A stretch of DNA of 64,000 nt, from assembly GCF_020882245.1 (NCBI RefSeq), contig NC_083599.1, positions 71,407,745-71,471,744 on the forward strand, read 5' to 3'. This document shows, one piece after another, positions 1-13,081 of the stretch (positions are counted from its first letter, which is position 1; each line of letters starts with the position of its first letter). Below the pieces are notes generated by a model. That model ran no database searches, was not told where the DNA came from, and saw only the letters and a list, made by a program, of their open reading frames with translations. The position numbers and the translations under genes were made by a program. Origin of the DNA: Rhopalosiphum padi. Lineage: Eukaryota > Arthropoda > Insecta > Hemiptera > Aphididae.

Positions 1-3000
1 GAATATCAATATACAAAAAACAAACGTCCAATGATAAGTTATTATTATTCAAAGTTAAGTGAGGAAAATTAAGTTATTGGTATCCGTAAAATGTTGATTC
101 ATTACTTCATTAATTTATGTAATATGTATACTTTAAATAATTGTAACTATAAAACTTAATAATCATCGATTGAAATTTGATTTTTATAGATAAATTAAAA
201 TTTACTGAAAAATATTCTGCTAGAAATATAAAATTTAAAATTCACCTAATAATAAGGAAACAAAAAAATAAATATTTTTAAGCTCTAACAATAGGAAATA
301 GTAAAAAAAGTATTTTTTTTTCAAAAAAATTTTTTTTGTAACATCATAAAATGATGTAAAAATAATATTTAAAAAATGTTAATTGTTTATTAAATAACGC
401 GTGTCTTTCGTTAAAAAATTTTCCTGTGTATTTATTGTAATCAAATGAACTTCCAATAAGGAAGTCAAATTATTTGATTAGGCACTCAGAAGAATGCAAT
501 TAGATAATTAAATGATTGGACCAAATAATAAATTATATTGTACTTAGTTATATACAAAATAATAATAATTAATATATTTTAATGTAGGTACTAAATGCAC
601 CGTATAACACTAGGTATACCCACAAAATACCATTAATTAAATGTAGGTAATATATATAATAATTTATAATGAAAAAATCATAGTTACGGAATTTGTAAAT
701 ACTATATTTAGTCTCTTTTAACCCATTGAAAAATCCTAAATATTATATAATTTTAATAATTTAGTTATTGTACCTTATAGTATACTAAATGTCTTTATAT
801 CATAAGAACATTTTTTATTCCAGAAATATTTTATAAACTATAAATTCCAATCTATATAATGATATTCTATAGATTGTATGATATTAAATTACAATTAATG
901 CATTCCCATGGAATTAATGTATTTTTTTTGTCCTCCCCTGTGTGGTGGTGTGCGCCTTTTCTAATATATATTATGTATATTTATTTTTATACTCACAAAT
1001 GAATGTCATACGTAAAAAATTTTTTTTGGTGTTAGATTGGTACTAATATGATAAACCTATACTATATATTTTATTAGAATAACACAATATTCTATAAAGT
1101 AATATTTTAAAAATATTATTATTGTAAATAATTCAATAATTACACGGTAATATCACGTAAGTTATTATACTATTTATACTATATAATCTACATTTTTCAC
1201 AACTAGTAATTTTTCTTGGTATACAATTTTTATTTTATTTTATAAAATTTCCTTATTTTGTGCATTAAAAAAATATTCTGTAGATATCGATAATCGATAT
1301 GGAATATTGCATGATGGCATCATACATAGTAACAGTGAACTTAACGACCTGCAAATGCACGACGTCATTATACCAATGCAAATAAACGATACTTATTGAT
1401 ACTATTGTTCTGGACGTTTGGTATTATTTTTTTTCCTTATTAGTTATTAGTGTTATTACCCATATTTCGGACTACGGTATACTATTGTTTCTTTGTAAAC
1501 AATGCAATTCAAACTGAAAAATTACGAATATTTTTTTTTTTTTGAAAAATCAATTGTTACTTACACATTTTCAAACATATAAATAGCGGTTTAAAACATG
1601 TTTTGGAAAAACTAAATTTAAATATAAGCGGGGACGCGGGGTACTCGCTAAACTACATTTTATTCGCATTGTATTGCACCAGTTGAACTTCTGGAAGCGC
1701 CCTAATGTAACTCGTAGAGTGACAAAAGACAAAGCACACTGCAGGCCGCACTGTGAGGCGCGCCTGTTTTGCGTCGTTCATTTAGTGAATTAAATATGGA
1801 AATATAACAATTATTGACAATTGTAAGATATTTCCTAAAGTAATACGTTTAATTCAGAAAAGTAATACTTTTTTATAGGGGCATTAGATACTTTAGTAAA
1901 AAAGATGGGCAAGTGATCGCTAAACATTATGCAATATGCATATTACTGTAGGTACTTACTATTATAAAACAAAATCAGAAAATTGATTTTGCAAATTCCC
2001 GTTTACTTTTAATTTTTTTTTGTTTTTCTCAATTATTAAGAAAAGTTCTAGGAATATTTTACTTTTGATTCTCCCCATAAATATCAATTACATATTCACT
2101 TTTCTATTAGAAAAGATGCTGGAGTGAAAAAACGAAGCATTTTTTCTATTATAAAACGTTTTTGCATACAAAAAAAAACACATAGGTACACATACAATAC
2201 AATTGAACTTTATAGATTCTAGCTCTTTTTTTTAAAATACCATGAATAATGTACAAGGTTATATGTAACACAAATCCAATAAATTTGACGTTGATTCAAG
2301 CAATAATAGTTAAGTGACCCCCCCCTCCCACAAATAAAAGAGGAGGTTTGTAGTGTTTGTACATATAATATTATCTGGTGGTATCAGATGATAACTGATA
2401 CCAATATAATGTGAAATTGTAATAAAGACAACAGTAATTTGAGTGAAGAGTCTATATAGCATTGCATGACATGTGATGTATCTATGAGTCATTAGATCAT
2501 TAGAAATATAATAAATTATACCTTAGGTATAGCTGTGTAGCTGTGTTATCATTTGTTAGTGCATAATGGAACGTATGCATGGATATTCACCATACTGCAA
2601 ATTTGGTACGTAACGGGCTCGAATACCCCAGCTATTATACTGATAGATTAGCCTAACAATTAAAGTAACTAATTACAAGAAATAAAATATGGACAAATTA
2701 AAGATGAACTTAATATTTTTCGCTTCCCTTGAAAATATTATTTTTATCTAAACCCTTATTATGCAAATTATGTACAAGCACACACATACACTACACATAT
2801 ATGTAAAACATTAGTGTATTTTATATATTATTGTTAAATAATTACAAGAATAAAAAATACTTGAAAATAGTACATCGAATTTTTTGTTGGTGGTTTGGTC
2901 TTTGATTCTCAAAATATTATTTTATAATCACCTCATATTTATACGAAGCACTATCTGAGAATTGAAAATTGCAAATAATTACAGAATATTTTGTTTACGT

Positions 3001-3490
3001 CAATGCAAATTCCATTAGGTTACTTATTATCGTATATTATTTAGTGAGTATACGTATAGGTATACTAAAACTAGAGAAGTGAATATAAACGACGTGCCTC
3101 TTTATACTTCCGCATACCAACTAATGGCCCAATAGTCAATACATCACAGATTAGGGTACATACTTACTTATTTTAGTTTGTTATAATCTGTAACCATTCC
3201 TTAAATAACTACCTTTCACCTAAATTTTTCATATACCTATGTGACGTAATTTTACGCCATAATTGTTATAAGTATTTAAATTAAATCAATACTTGAATAG
3301 GCTATATAGCCTACATACCTTGTAGTTAAAATAGTTTTATTTTTATATTTCAACACTACTATACGCTAAAAAATAAACTGCACTTTTTGTCTGTCAAGAA
3401 ATTTGTTTTAAATGATGGTTTTTTATTTTATAGGGAAATTTATTTTTAATATACGGTTATTTTGTTTTCTCTGTGGCAGCTATTGTGACT
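1..3490. other. AT-rich intergenic DNA, no gene recognised
   Basis: Only short chance open frames are present, none with a recognisable motif. Simple A/T runs and short palindromes (for example near 1284-1300) occur. A slightly more GC-rich patch at about 1625-1785 has no readable coding signal. Confidence 0.5.
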
Positions 3491-3496
3491 TAGAAG

Positions 3497-4406
3497 CAGA
3501 GGCGTAGCCAGGATTTTTTTTATGGGGGTGCTAAATAATTTTAACTTGAGTTATTTAATCAAAAACAACAACAAAACAAAAATACTGATAACATAATATT
3601 AACGTTGATTTGCAGTTAACGTATACGAGTATACTATTTTAAATAATTACCCTAATTGTTAACCCTTGTATTTGCGATTTTGATATATTTCCTAAACAAT
3701 TGAACTTTAAATGCTATAAACAAAAATTGTGACTAACGATTTTTGATTTTTTTTTCTACAATAAGTACAAGTTATAATAAATCTTATATTAAATTTTATA
3801 GATTTTTTGGAATGTCAAATATTTTTTATCGGCATTTCAAAAAAAAACTTATAAAAATCAAAAATTTCAATTGTCTATAAAAAGCTTAATAAAAGTTAAA
3901 ATATTTTTATTTTATTTAATCGTAAATAGATAACGCTAATATAAAGACTTGGTGAAAATTCCAAATATTTACAATGATTCGTTTTTGAATTACAGCAAAA
4001 TAAAAAAATAAATTTTGTCGAAAACTGATTAAAAATTCCCGTTTTTCCGTTAATGTTTTAGGGGTTTTCCTAACGCTTTTGAAAACAACTGGACATTTTT
4101 TACTATTGATCCCTCAAAGTACCAATTGGATTCATTTTTATTTTCGAAGAGGGGCTGAAGTCAAAATTCAAAACACTATTACTACTCAAAAACGTGATGA
4201 AAGTCACAAAAAAATATACATCATTGTAAAATCAATACATTTATCACTCCGTTCAGAATCTAATATTTTTGTTTTGAAATTTATATTGTTTGGCGATAAG
4301 TATCTAGTTGAGCTAGTCGTCTAGTTTTAATGATTTGGATATGTTTTATTAAATTTAGATAGGCGATGTAATGTGTAATGTCAATTTTAATATTATAATA
4401 GGTTTC
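3497..4406. repeat. hAT-like repeat, left end plus internal block, truncated
   Basis: The copy starts with CAGAGGCGTAGCCAGG, which mirrors the right end CCTTGGCTACGCCACTG of the copy ending at 8390. From about 3660 to 4268 it is nearly identical to 7735-8316 in the same orientation. From 4284 to 4406 it matches 9382-9511. It has no matching right terminus here, so this is a truncated or chimeric member of the family. The 81-codon open frame at 4079-4324 lies entirely inside the repeat and has no recognisable domain; I do not treat it as a gene. Family identity as hAT is inferred from the CAG..GCGTAGCC end style. Confidence 0.6.
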
Positions 4407-5942
4407 TATAAAATATTTAATAAACGTGAAGTAAAATATAACATTATATTATAATTATTTTTAAATGATTATCGGAAATAATGCATACGCATGGTTTTTT
4501 TACAGATAAATTGTAAAATTGTAATGATTCTTAAATATTTATTATCTATGTAGCTAGGTTCAACACGAACGAAATTAAAATATACCTACATAAAATATAC
4601 AATATTACATCTAAATAATATAACGCCTAGTGTACATAGGTAGGTGCTTAAAAATATCCACTACCTACCAGCAAACTGCAAAATATCTAACTCATATAAA
4701 CCATTGTAATAATTCTTAAAGTTATTATTGTAATTATTACCTATTACCAATTATTGAGTATCTTTTAATTTTTCTTCATAAAATTAAATATATCGTCATT
4801 ATTTTAATATAAACCTATATATACCTATTATACAACATTTTTAATAGACTGCTAGTTTATTATGTAGAAAAATGTCCAACTTATCTACTATAGGTTACCT
4901 AATTGCAGGTATAGGATATACCTACCTATAATTTATCTATCAATATATCATAATACAATTTACTATCCAACTAACCAATATGTGCATTGTACTTACCTGT
5001 ATTATAGTAATATATAGGTAGTAATTGTAAGTTTAGACTTTTAAAGTGTTTATATATGGCAAAAAAGGCTGCAAGGCTTTTTATATTGAATAATAAATTT
5101 ATATACGAGTGTCGAGTATATATATTTATGTGTATATATATAATAGCACCTATGAAATATGTAAGTTTATGTGTTATTTTCTATTCAAGTATTCATGATA
5201 AATTTGATTTAGTTCTGGCGGGTTTTATTATCAATATATTTTAGATTAAACCGATTAAGCTCAATTGACCATTTCAATTTTAAACTGCGTATAAAGAGGT
5301 TATTTGTTAAATTATATGCAAGAGCTGCTCTTGAAGAGCATAATATTATCTATGTGACATATCTAATACTTTACCGTTAGTCTATTTATAAGATCTTTTT
5401 GTAGCTTATTCCTTTTAAGAATTCAAAGATTTTTATTTCAAAACGTTTTCGTCAAAACTGTTGATGAGATGATAATATACGTTTGTCAAAATATATCAAA
5501 TAAATATAGGTATTAGGTACCTACCTATTTATACTCGTATCAAATTTAGAAACCACGACTAATCGCCTTACATTATTATTGCTGTTACCTCGTGGGTTTG
5601 TTCTATTTTGGCCACATTCTACTTCCATCACATATTCACATTCCTTTAAACTAATGATGACTGCCTCTTCTGTAGTTTGTATTGTACATTTGTACCTAAA
5701 CTATTCTACAACAACTTCGTGATCTGAAATATTCCCCAACTCGTATTCTTCCACTCGTCCAAATTATCATCACAAGGTCCTTTATTTGTCCTTTTTTAAA
5801 TCTCCCATCATCTCCCTTTAGTATTCGAGATATATTCTCTACCTCATAGGCTCCAACAAGCAAATATTACTTTCTACATGAATTTTATTGCATGATTATA
5901 ATATACAGACATAATCATTTGATTTTTGTTATGTATAATTAT
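4407..5942. other. AT-rich spacer, no gene recognised
   Basis: The stretch is A/T-rich with repeated TACCTA/TAGGTA words. The 62-codon open frame at 5056-5244 has no recognisable motif. Nothing else can be supported. Confidence 0.5.
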
Positions 5943-6457
5943 TAGGGCTCGGGACTTTAGCACTTAAAATTATTAAAATAAGCGCTTACCTATAAACATC
6001 ATTATAAGCACTCAAATAAGCATTTAAAATACTTAAATTTGAGCAAAAATATTTAATAAAAAAAAAACTTTCTTTTTACTTGATAAAGCCGGTACTAAAT
6101 TTAATTTGTAATTGTGCTAAAGTAACATAATTAAAGATTACAAAAAATATTGAAACGTTTCTAACTAAAAAATAAAATAAAATTTTTTTTTTATATTTTA
6201 AATATTCACATTTCACTTCAAAACATTTTGCTTTATTGTTTATAAATTTTCCGAGGGATTTCTGAGAAAAAAACCATAAAAACTGGTCAAAAAAGCAAAA
6301 ATAATCATCATTTTAAAAAATCATTGAAAAAAGCAAAAAAAAGCACTTTCAAATTTCATAATTGAACGTGTTGTAATATGACATACACTTCCATACCATT
6401 CTGCTACATTTTAAGTCAGTCCATGAAAATAGCAAATGCTTTAAGTCTCCAGCCTTG
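5943..6457. mobile_element. MITE-like element of about 515 bp with imperfect inverted ends
   Basis: The left end reads AGGGCTCGGGACTTTAGCA and the right end, in reverse complement, reads AAGGCTGGAGACTTAAAGCA, an imperfect terminal inverted repeat. Flanking 8-mers are only loosely similar (ATAATTAT and ATAAATAC), so a target duplication is plausible but not clean. There is no coding capacity. The interior contains many AAGCA/GCACTT words. A hAT-type non-autonomous element is the likeliest reading. Confidence 0.5.
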
Positions 6458-7112
6458 ATAAATACTATAATGTATACTTATACCTAACTTGTACTCAAAA
6501 ATTAACATTTAAATTACAATTAATTATTTTAATTGTAATACATAATTTAAATGAATAATAAATATATTTTTTTAAATAGGTAAGTAAATAATTGTTGAAC
6601 ATTCATTAATACAAATACCTACTATTCTACCAACAGACAAAAATAGGTAAGTATTTACAAAAGCAGTAATATATAATTTAAATAAATTACCAAAATGTTT
6701 AAAAGAATTTTAAAATATTTCAATATTTGTAACAAATATATTATAATATTAACGATATTATTTATAAGTACCTATTATTTTCTATACCTAATCAATTAGG
6801 TAGGTATTTTTGGTATTTTTTGTACGTGCTATTTTTATATTTTACGATAGGCAAGTAGGAAACAATTTTTCATAAGTAAATATCCTAAATCTGTACATAG
6901 TGTTTTAATAGTTATTCGTCGATAAAAAATTATGTTTTAAGTTTTAACGCTAACAACTAACGTAGGTAATACATATTTTAGGTTGAATAGTGTTAAATTT
7001 TAACCGTCGAGATAACTGAAATACATAGGTATAGTTAACATTATTATTGTAGTAATCTTTAAATAGATATACAATATACACTTAAATTTAAAAATATTGG
7101 TGTTTGCTTTAA

Positions 7113-9564
7113 AGTTGAGACAATGGCGGATTACCCGCTAGGCTCGTGAGGCTTGAGCAAAAGGCGGCAATTTGTAAGGGGCGGCTAATTTTTTATGTTA
7201 TTTTATTTTTATTCTAAAAAAATGAACAAAAAAAAAGGGTAGGTAAGTGGATATCGTTCGACTTTATAGACATATAGTAGAGGTGGAGAGTAGGTCATTA
7301 TAATAAATGTATTAAATTTGAATGCAACGGCAGGTATCATTGTATATGAAAAACTATTCTGAACAGAGATGAGTTGTCAGTTTAGGATATATTATATTAT
7401 TACCTATATTTAAATTGTAATTTATTTTTCTCAACTATTGGTGAAAGTTTCAAGTTTCTACGATTTATACTTTTTGAATAACAACAAATATTTAAAATCG
7501 TTTTAGGATATATCGTTATTTTACGCGATTTCGTAAAAAATTAGATTTCATACAGCCATAAAATGTTTTCTTTATTGACGCTGGAGTTTTTTTTTACAGT
7601 TATTTGAAGAAAATGTTAAGTGGGTAAAATTTTAACCCTTGTATTAAGTTTTTTAACCTTAGATATAAATCACAAATATTTTATGAATTTTCAACTTTAA
7701 AATTCTTCACAAATTTTCCCGATTTTTCATAGGTATTTCGTAAACATTTGAACTTTAAATGCTATAAACAAAAATTGTGACTAACGATTTTTGATTTTTT
7801 TTCCACAATAAGTACAAGTTATAATAAATCTTATATTAAATTTTAAAAATTTTTTGGAATGTCAAATATTTTTTATCGGCATTTCAAAAAAAAAACTTAG
7901 AAAAATCAAAAATTTCAATTGTCTACAAAAAGCTTAATAAAAGTTAAAATATTTTTATTTTATTTAATCGTAAATAGATAACGCTAATATAAAGACTTGG
8001 TGAAAATTCCAAGTATTTACAATGATTCGTTTTTGAGTTACAGCAAAATAAAAAAATTAATTTTGTCGAAACTGATCAAAAATTCCCGTTTTTCCGTTAA
8101 TTTTTTAGGGTTTTTCCTGACGCTTTTGAAAACTACTGGACATTTTTTACTATTGATCCCTCAAAGTACCAACTAGATTCATTTTTCTTTTCGAAGAGGG
8201 GCTGAAGTAAAAATTCAAAACACTATTACTACTCAAAAACGTTATGAAAGACACAAAAAAACATACATCATTTTAAAACCAATACATTCATCACTCCGTT
8301 CAGAATCTAATATTTCAAAACAATATAAAAAAACACGGCCAATGGGGGGGGGGGCTATAGCCCCTTTGGCCTACCTTGGCTACGCCACTGGAAGTAAGTA
8401 CTTACATGCACTATAGATACAATCGTAATTTTATTTTCGATTTAACAACATACAGATTATTTTTTCTTATGGTAATGGGTAATATAACCTAGAAACATAA
8501 TACCTATGAATAATATGATGTAGTCACAAATACAGTAAATCTGCAGTAGATGTAACATTACCTATATTTAACTAATTAAGTATTAAATTATTGGTTCATC
8601 TCATTGAGATATAAGATATGGTATATGGTGTTGACCATTTACAGTTAAATAGTTAGATTACAACGAATTGTTATGATGGTATTATAATAATACTTTATAA
8701 AACCTCTATTCGTTGTTGAAAATAGGTATGTTAATAATTGTTTAAGTTTTCAGATTATTAATTATATATTATTCGATATTTATTATTGATAAATTTGAAA
8801 ATCACTATTATTTCATTGTTGTTTTAGCCAATTTTGAAGAAAATGACCTTTCACCGGTTGGTTAACTTAAGGGAATAGTGAAAATTATTTTTAGTAATTT
8901 ATACAAATTTTAATACACGTCTCCAGCAGGCTACCTAATGATTTGTTTAATATCATTAATACCTATCAATATTGTCTTTAATTTTCTTCTTTCAACATCT
9001 CAAACTTTAAACTATCTAATGATATAATTGATATAATATGTATAACATCCTTAAAATATAAAATTATTAATCAAATTTTGATCTGTTTTATCATATAAAA
9101 TGTATATAAAGACATGATAGGTTTTACTAATAGGGTTTCACAAACATGTGCTAATTATTATACATACATGATACATCTATACTTTTAACTTGAATTTACC
9201 TTTAATGAAATAAAATCCATTAGGTAATAGAACCCATTTTACCAAAACTATTGAATAAGTTGGTCTATTTTAAACTTTCATTTGAAAATCTATGTTTTAG
9301 ATTAATTAGTATTTGATGTGTTTGTAGTGAAAGTGTTAAGCCTGTTATTCCCCACTTAAATATGGCTATGCGTTGTCTTATAATTTATATTGTTTGGAGA
9401 TAAATACCTATCTAGTTCAGCTAGTCGTCTAGTTTAAATGATTTGGATATGTTTTTATCACTTTTAGATAAGCGATGTAATGTCTAATGTCAATTTTAAT
9501 AGGTTTATACACAATATTAGTGTGCCTAAAGGCGCCGAGAAGGTTATCCGCCACTGAGTTAAGA
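7113..9564. mobile_element. Composite hAT-type element with 8-bp target duplication
   Basis: The element proper is 7121-9556. The left end is CAATGGCGGATTACCCGC and the right end in reverse complement is CAGTGGCGGATAACCTTC. Flanks AGTTGAGA (7113-7120) and AGTTAAGA (9557-9564) match at 7 of 8 positions, as expected of a hAT target duplication. No transposase is readable. It carries a second element inside it: the block 7735-8316 repeats 3660-4268, and a foreign right terminus CCTTGGCTACGCCACTG sits at 8374-8390 after a G-run. The stretch 9382-9511 repeats 4284-4406. It is therefore nested or assembled from several elements. Confidence 0.65.
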
Positions 9565-12500
9565 TTAATAAAATTATGAAATGTCACAAACGATAAAGAC
9601 TAAAGAGTTCTATTTCCTCAATCCTAACACAGTAACACATATCTATACATTAAATACATTAATTATTAATTGTAACTTGTAAGCCACTACTTCTCTGTGC
9701 CTATTATCGGCTAGCAACTATTTCTTGATACAGACTAAAGTGGAAATAGAAATAATTTTTTTAACATTGAATTAACTTGTCTAATGCATGTAACAGTTCA
9801 GTTTATAATAGTCTACACTGTAGATACCAGCTTTGGGGTTTGAAAAAAGTACTATCCATTACCTACCTATTAGGTAGATACTGAAAAATACATCAAAGTT
9901 GGTAACACACGATGGGAGATTAGAGAATGAAACAATAGTCAACCAATACATAAGTGATGCCTAGTACAAAATTTAATTACGTTTTGAACATATTGATTCA
10001 CTGTATATTAGGCAGGATCAAGTACAAAATAAAAAATTAAAGGACTGTCAGAATTTTCAAATAAAATTGTTGTTAATTATATCTACAATTATAACATATT
10101 ATCATTTTATATATAACTATATAAGTTTCAACATTTTCTATCTTTGCTTAGTCAGTAACATCAGTTGTAATTGTAATTTATTTTATACCTAACAATAGTA
10201 ACAAAAACATTAATTTATTACATTATGGTTTACATTTTTAATTTTTTAAATTGATAATAAGAAAATTAAGTTAAATAATTATTTATTGAAGAATGCTAGA
10301 AATAGATTAGGAAAATTTTATTTTAACTAGGATCCTTAGTTATTGAGTAAAACAATGATATTAATGTTAGGCGATTACAATTTTTAAGGGATCAGATATT
10401 ATTATAGACAATTTCATTGAAATAACAAGAAAACTTATATTCAATAATCAATTATCATATTACATAGGACAGTCAACAAGAGAATATAGGTAGCTTTAAA
10501 TCAAAATGTTTATTACATATATATTTTAAATTTAAACAACAAGTATAACATAGTTAACAAATTACTATCCTTAATATTACAACACTGTTTTAATTTCTCT
10601 TATTTTTAAAATAAATACATCATTTTTTTTCACCATGAACATTTATATAATATAAAATCTATTAAGATAATTAATAAAGGAACTCGCTAGTTACACCAAC
10701 TTAAATATGTTTTTAATATATCTATTAGAAACCTCCAGTAAAATATATTCTAATTAGGTAAACAAATTATTAGTAACTAATGGGTAGTTATTTACCAAAT
10801 GTCTTATTATTTAGAATTTTCCTACTAAAAAAAAAGCAAAAAAAAAAGGATCCAATAGTATATCAACATACAGATATTAAGATAATCTAATGAAGCATTA
10901 AGCGATAAATTACATACAATATAACAGTGCTCTCAAAAGTAATATATTTAATTAAACCAACATTTCATAAATACCTTAATTCATTCACTCAGCCTTATAA
11001 TAATTAAAATAATATATTATATGAATATTTATGTATACCTATTTGTATATTATATAATTTTTTTAGATTTTTTTTATGTTTTTGTACAAAAATATATATT
11101 ATTATTATAACACATACATAAACTTTTCACCCAAAACAGTGATACATATACAAACTACTCACATAATATTGTATATTGAATAAATTACTAAATAAAATTA
11201 TAATAATAATTAATAATTAATCATAGATAGTAATATAATCTAAAAAAACTCACAATTGTCTTATTATCATAATATAACATTAGACATACCAATTTTCTTT
11301 AGGATTCTAAGAAATAAGGTTAATAACATTTTAATAAATTAGGTAGGTAACTTAAATGTTTTATTAACAAAAGTGCTATTTGTTTTTGGTTAAAAATACA
11401 ATAAACAATCTGAAAACACATAATGTTTTTCAGTGTGGTAAAAGGTAGTTAAATGAAGGTTTAACAGGAAACATCAATAACAAAGTTTAATTTATAGTTT
11501 TATAATAGAAAGAAAAACAAGAAAATTAATAATAATATAACATAATCCCATAAAGTTTACTAAAAAAAACATTCTAAAAGAAAAAAAATTGGACGGTTGT
11601 ATAATTTGCCATCATAAATAAAATCAAAAACAAATCTTGGAAATTTTCTATCTGATTAAGCCTACTAAATACTTTAATATATTTTTTTATACTTCTAAAA
11701 GCAACAAAAAACATTAAGCTAAAAAATTATATTTCTCTAATTTGAATATTTAATTACCATCACATGTGTTATTGTAATGATAAACACATGTGGTTTGACA
11801 ATTTTATAATTAATGGCTTGAAAAAGTAATTAAAACAATAATTACAGATAAGTACAATTTCCAAAAATGAATAATGTTTTTAAAAGGGCATATTTTTGCT
11901 ATCACAATATAAATAAATTACATCACAAAAGATAGACAAGATAAAAATTACAAATGTTCACAAATTGTCCAGATTGGAATCTATACATTATTAAAAAATA
12001 TTGTAATATAATTTATATTCAAAAATCATATTACAATTTTGTATAGATCTGAAAATATAAATATTTGAGCTGAAACAAGTTGTTAAAAAACTATTATATA
12101 AATTTAAATAACAGTGCACAAGAATAATAATTTTATACAGTTCAAAATAGAAATGTTTTCAAATAACTTTAATTTAGATGTTCTAACAATAATTTAATCA
12201 GTTAACAATGTAAACCTGTGAATTAGTAAATTGGACAATATTATCTAAACACTTAAAAGATTTTTAGGAATAGTGGCAAACAATATAAATAATATTCTTT
12301 TCATAGATAGTATAACTTGAATTATTTTATACATGAAAGATAAAATTTTAAAAAATTATTTTAATTTACGAATCAATGGATTTTACGATTAAATCTATTT
12401 AAATCTAACCAAACAAAATTTATGAATTATCGCAAGAAATTAATATAAAAACATTTTTAATGAATAAAAATGTATTATTTATTTTATAAATAAATATACA

Positions 12501-12680
12501 TTATTAGACAGTATTTTAATATAATAATATAGTTGATTAAAAAGCTTTGATATTAGTTTATTGTCTGCCAACAAGTGTTTTCTAAATTATTTAACAAGAA
12601 ATTCTATGTACAGAATAATTAAACATACGTAATATGTATTACAAATATACTTAATGCATTTTAAGATTTTATTTTCTAGA
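9565..12680. other. AT-rich stretch downstream of Mob2, probably partly its 3' UTR
   Basis: No coding signal was found on either strand. Because Mob2 ends at 12681 on the minus strand, sequence just below 12680 should be its 3' UTR. Several TTTATT words (AATAAA on the minus strand), for example around 12470-12492, could serve as polyadenylation signals, but which one is used cannot be told from sequence alone. Confidence 0.4.
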
Positions 12681-13081
12681 CTAGAAATTATCAATTTGAG
12701 TAGCTAAAGTCTGTGTATTAATAGGAGAAGGATTAGGGAACATGTTAATAGGTTGATCTGCTAAAGACATGGTTGGTTCTTTGTTGATGACGTCCTTATA
12801 TTCATCAATAGATTCATTGACTACGGTAGTTATTTCTTCATCATCACCTAAAATTTTTAAAGCTACCACTAGATCTTGTAGGATTTCAGTTTCCCGTAAC
12901 TCAATTAATTGATAACGATGGTTAAATACTGACAGGTGAGCAAATACACAATTTAAATGTGTATGCAAATTTAGTAGTACTAATTCACGAAAGTGACTAT
13001 GATAAAGATGTGCTAAAACGTGAAACAACAATCTTAAAATTTTTTTTACTACAACCTCAAAGCCAACAGGAAATTCATTAG
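12681..13081 (-). CDS. Mob2: Mob2 exon 5 (terminal, with stop)
   Basis: This 401-base exon encodes residues 130-262 and ends with TAG at 12683-12681. The acceptor is TTGTTACAG. It holds the second zinc pair, His154 and His159, and helix-rich MOB sequence to about residue 205. An acidic tail then runs to the end and resembles nothing I recognise. Confidence 0.9.
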
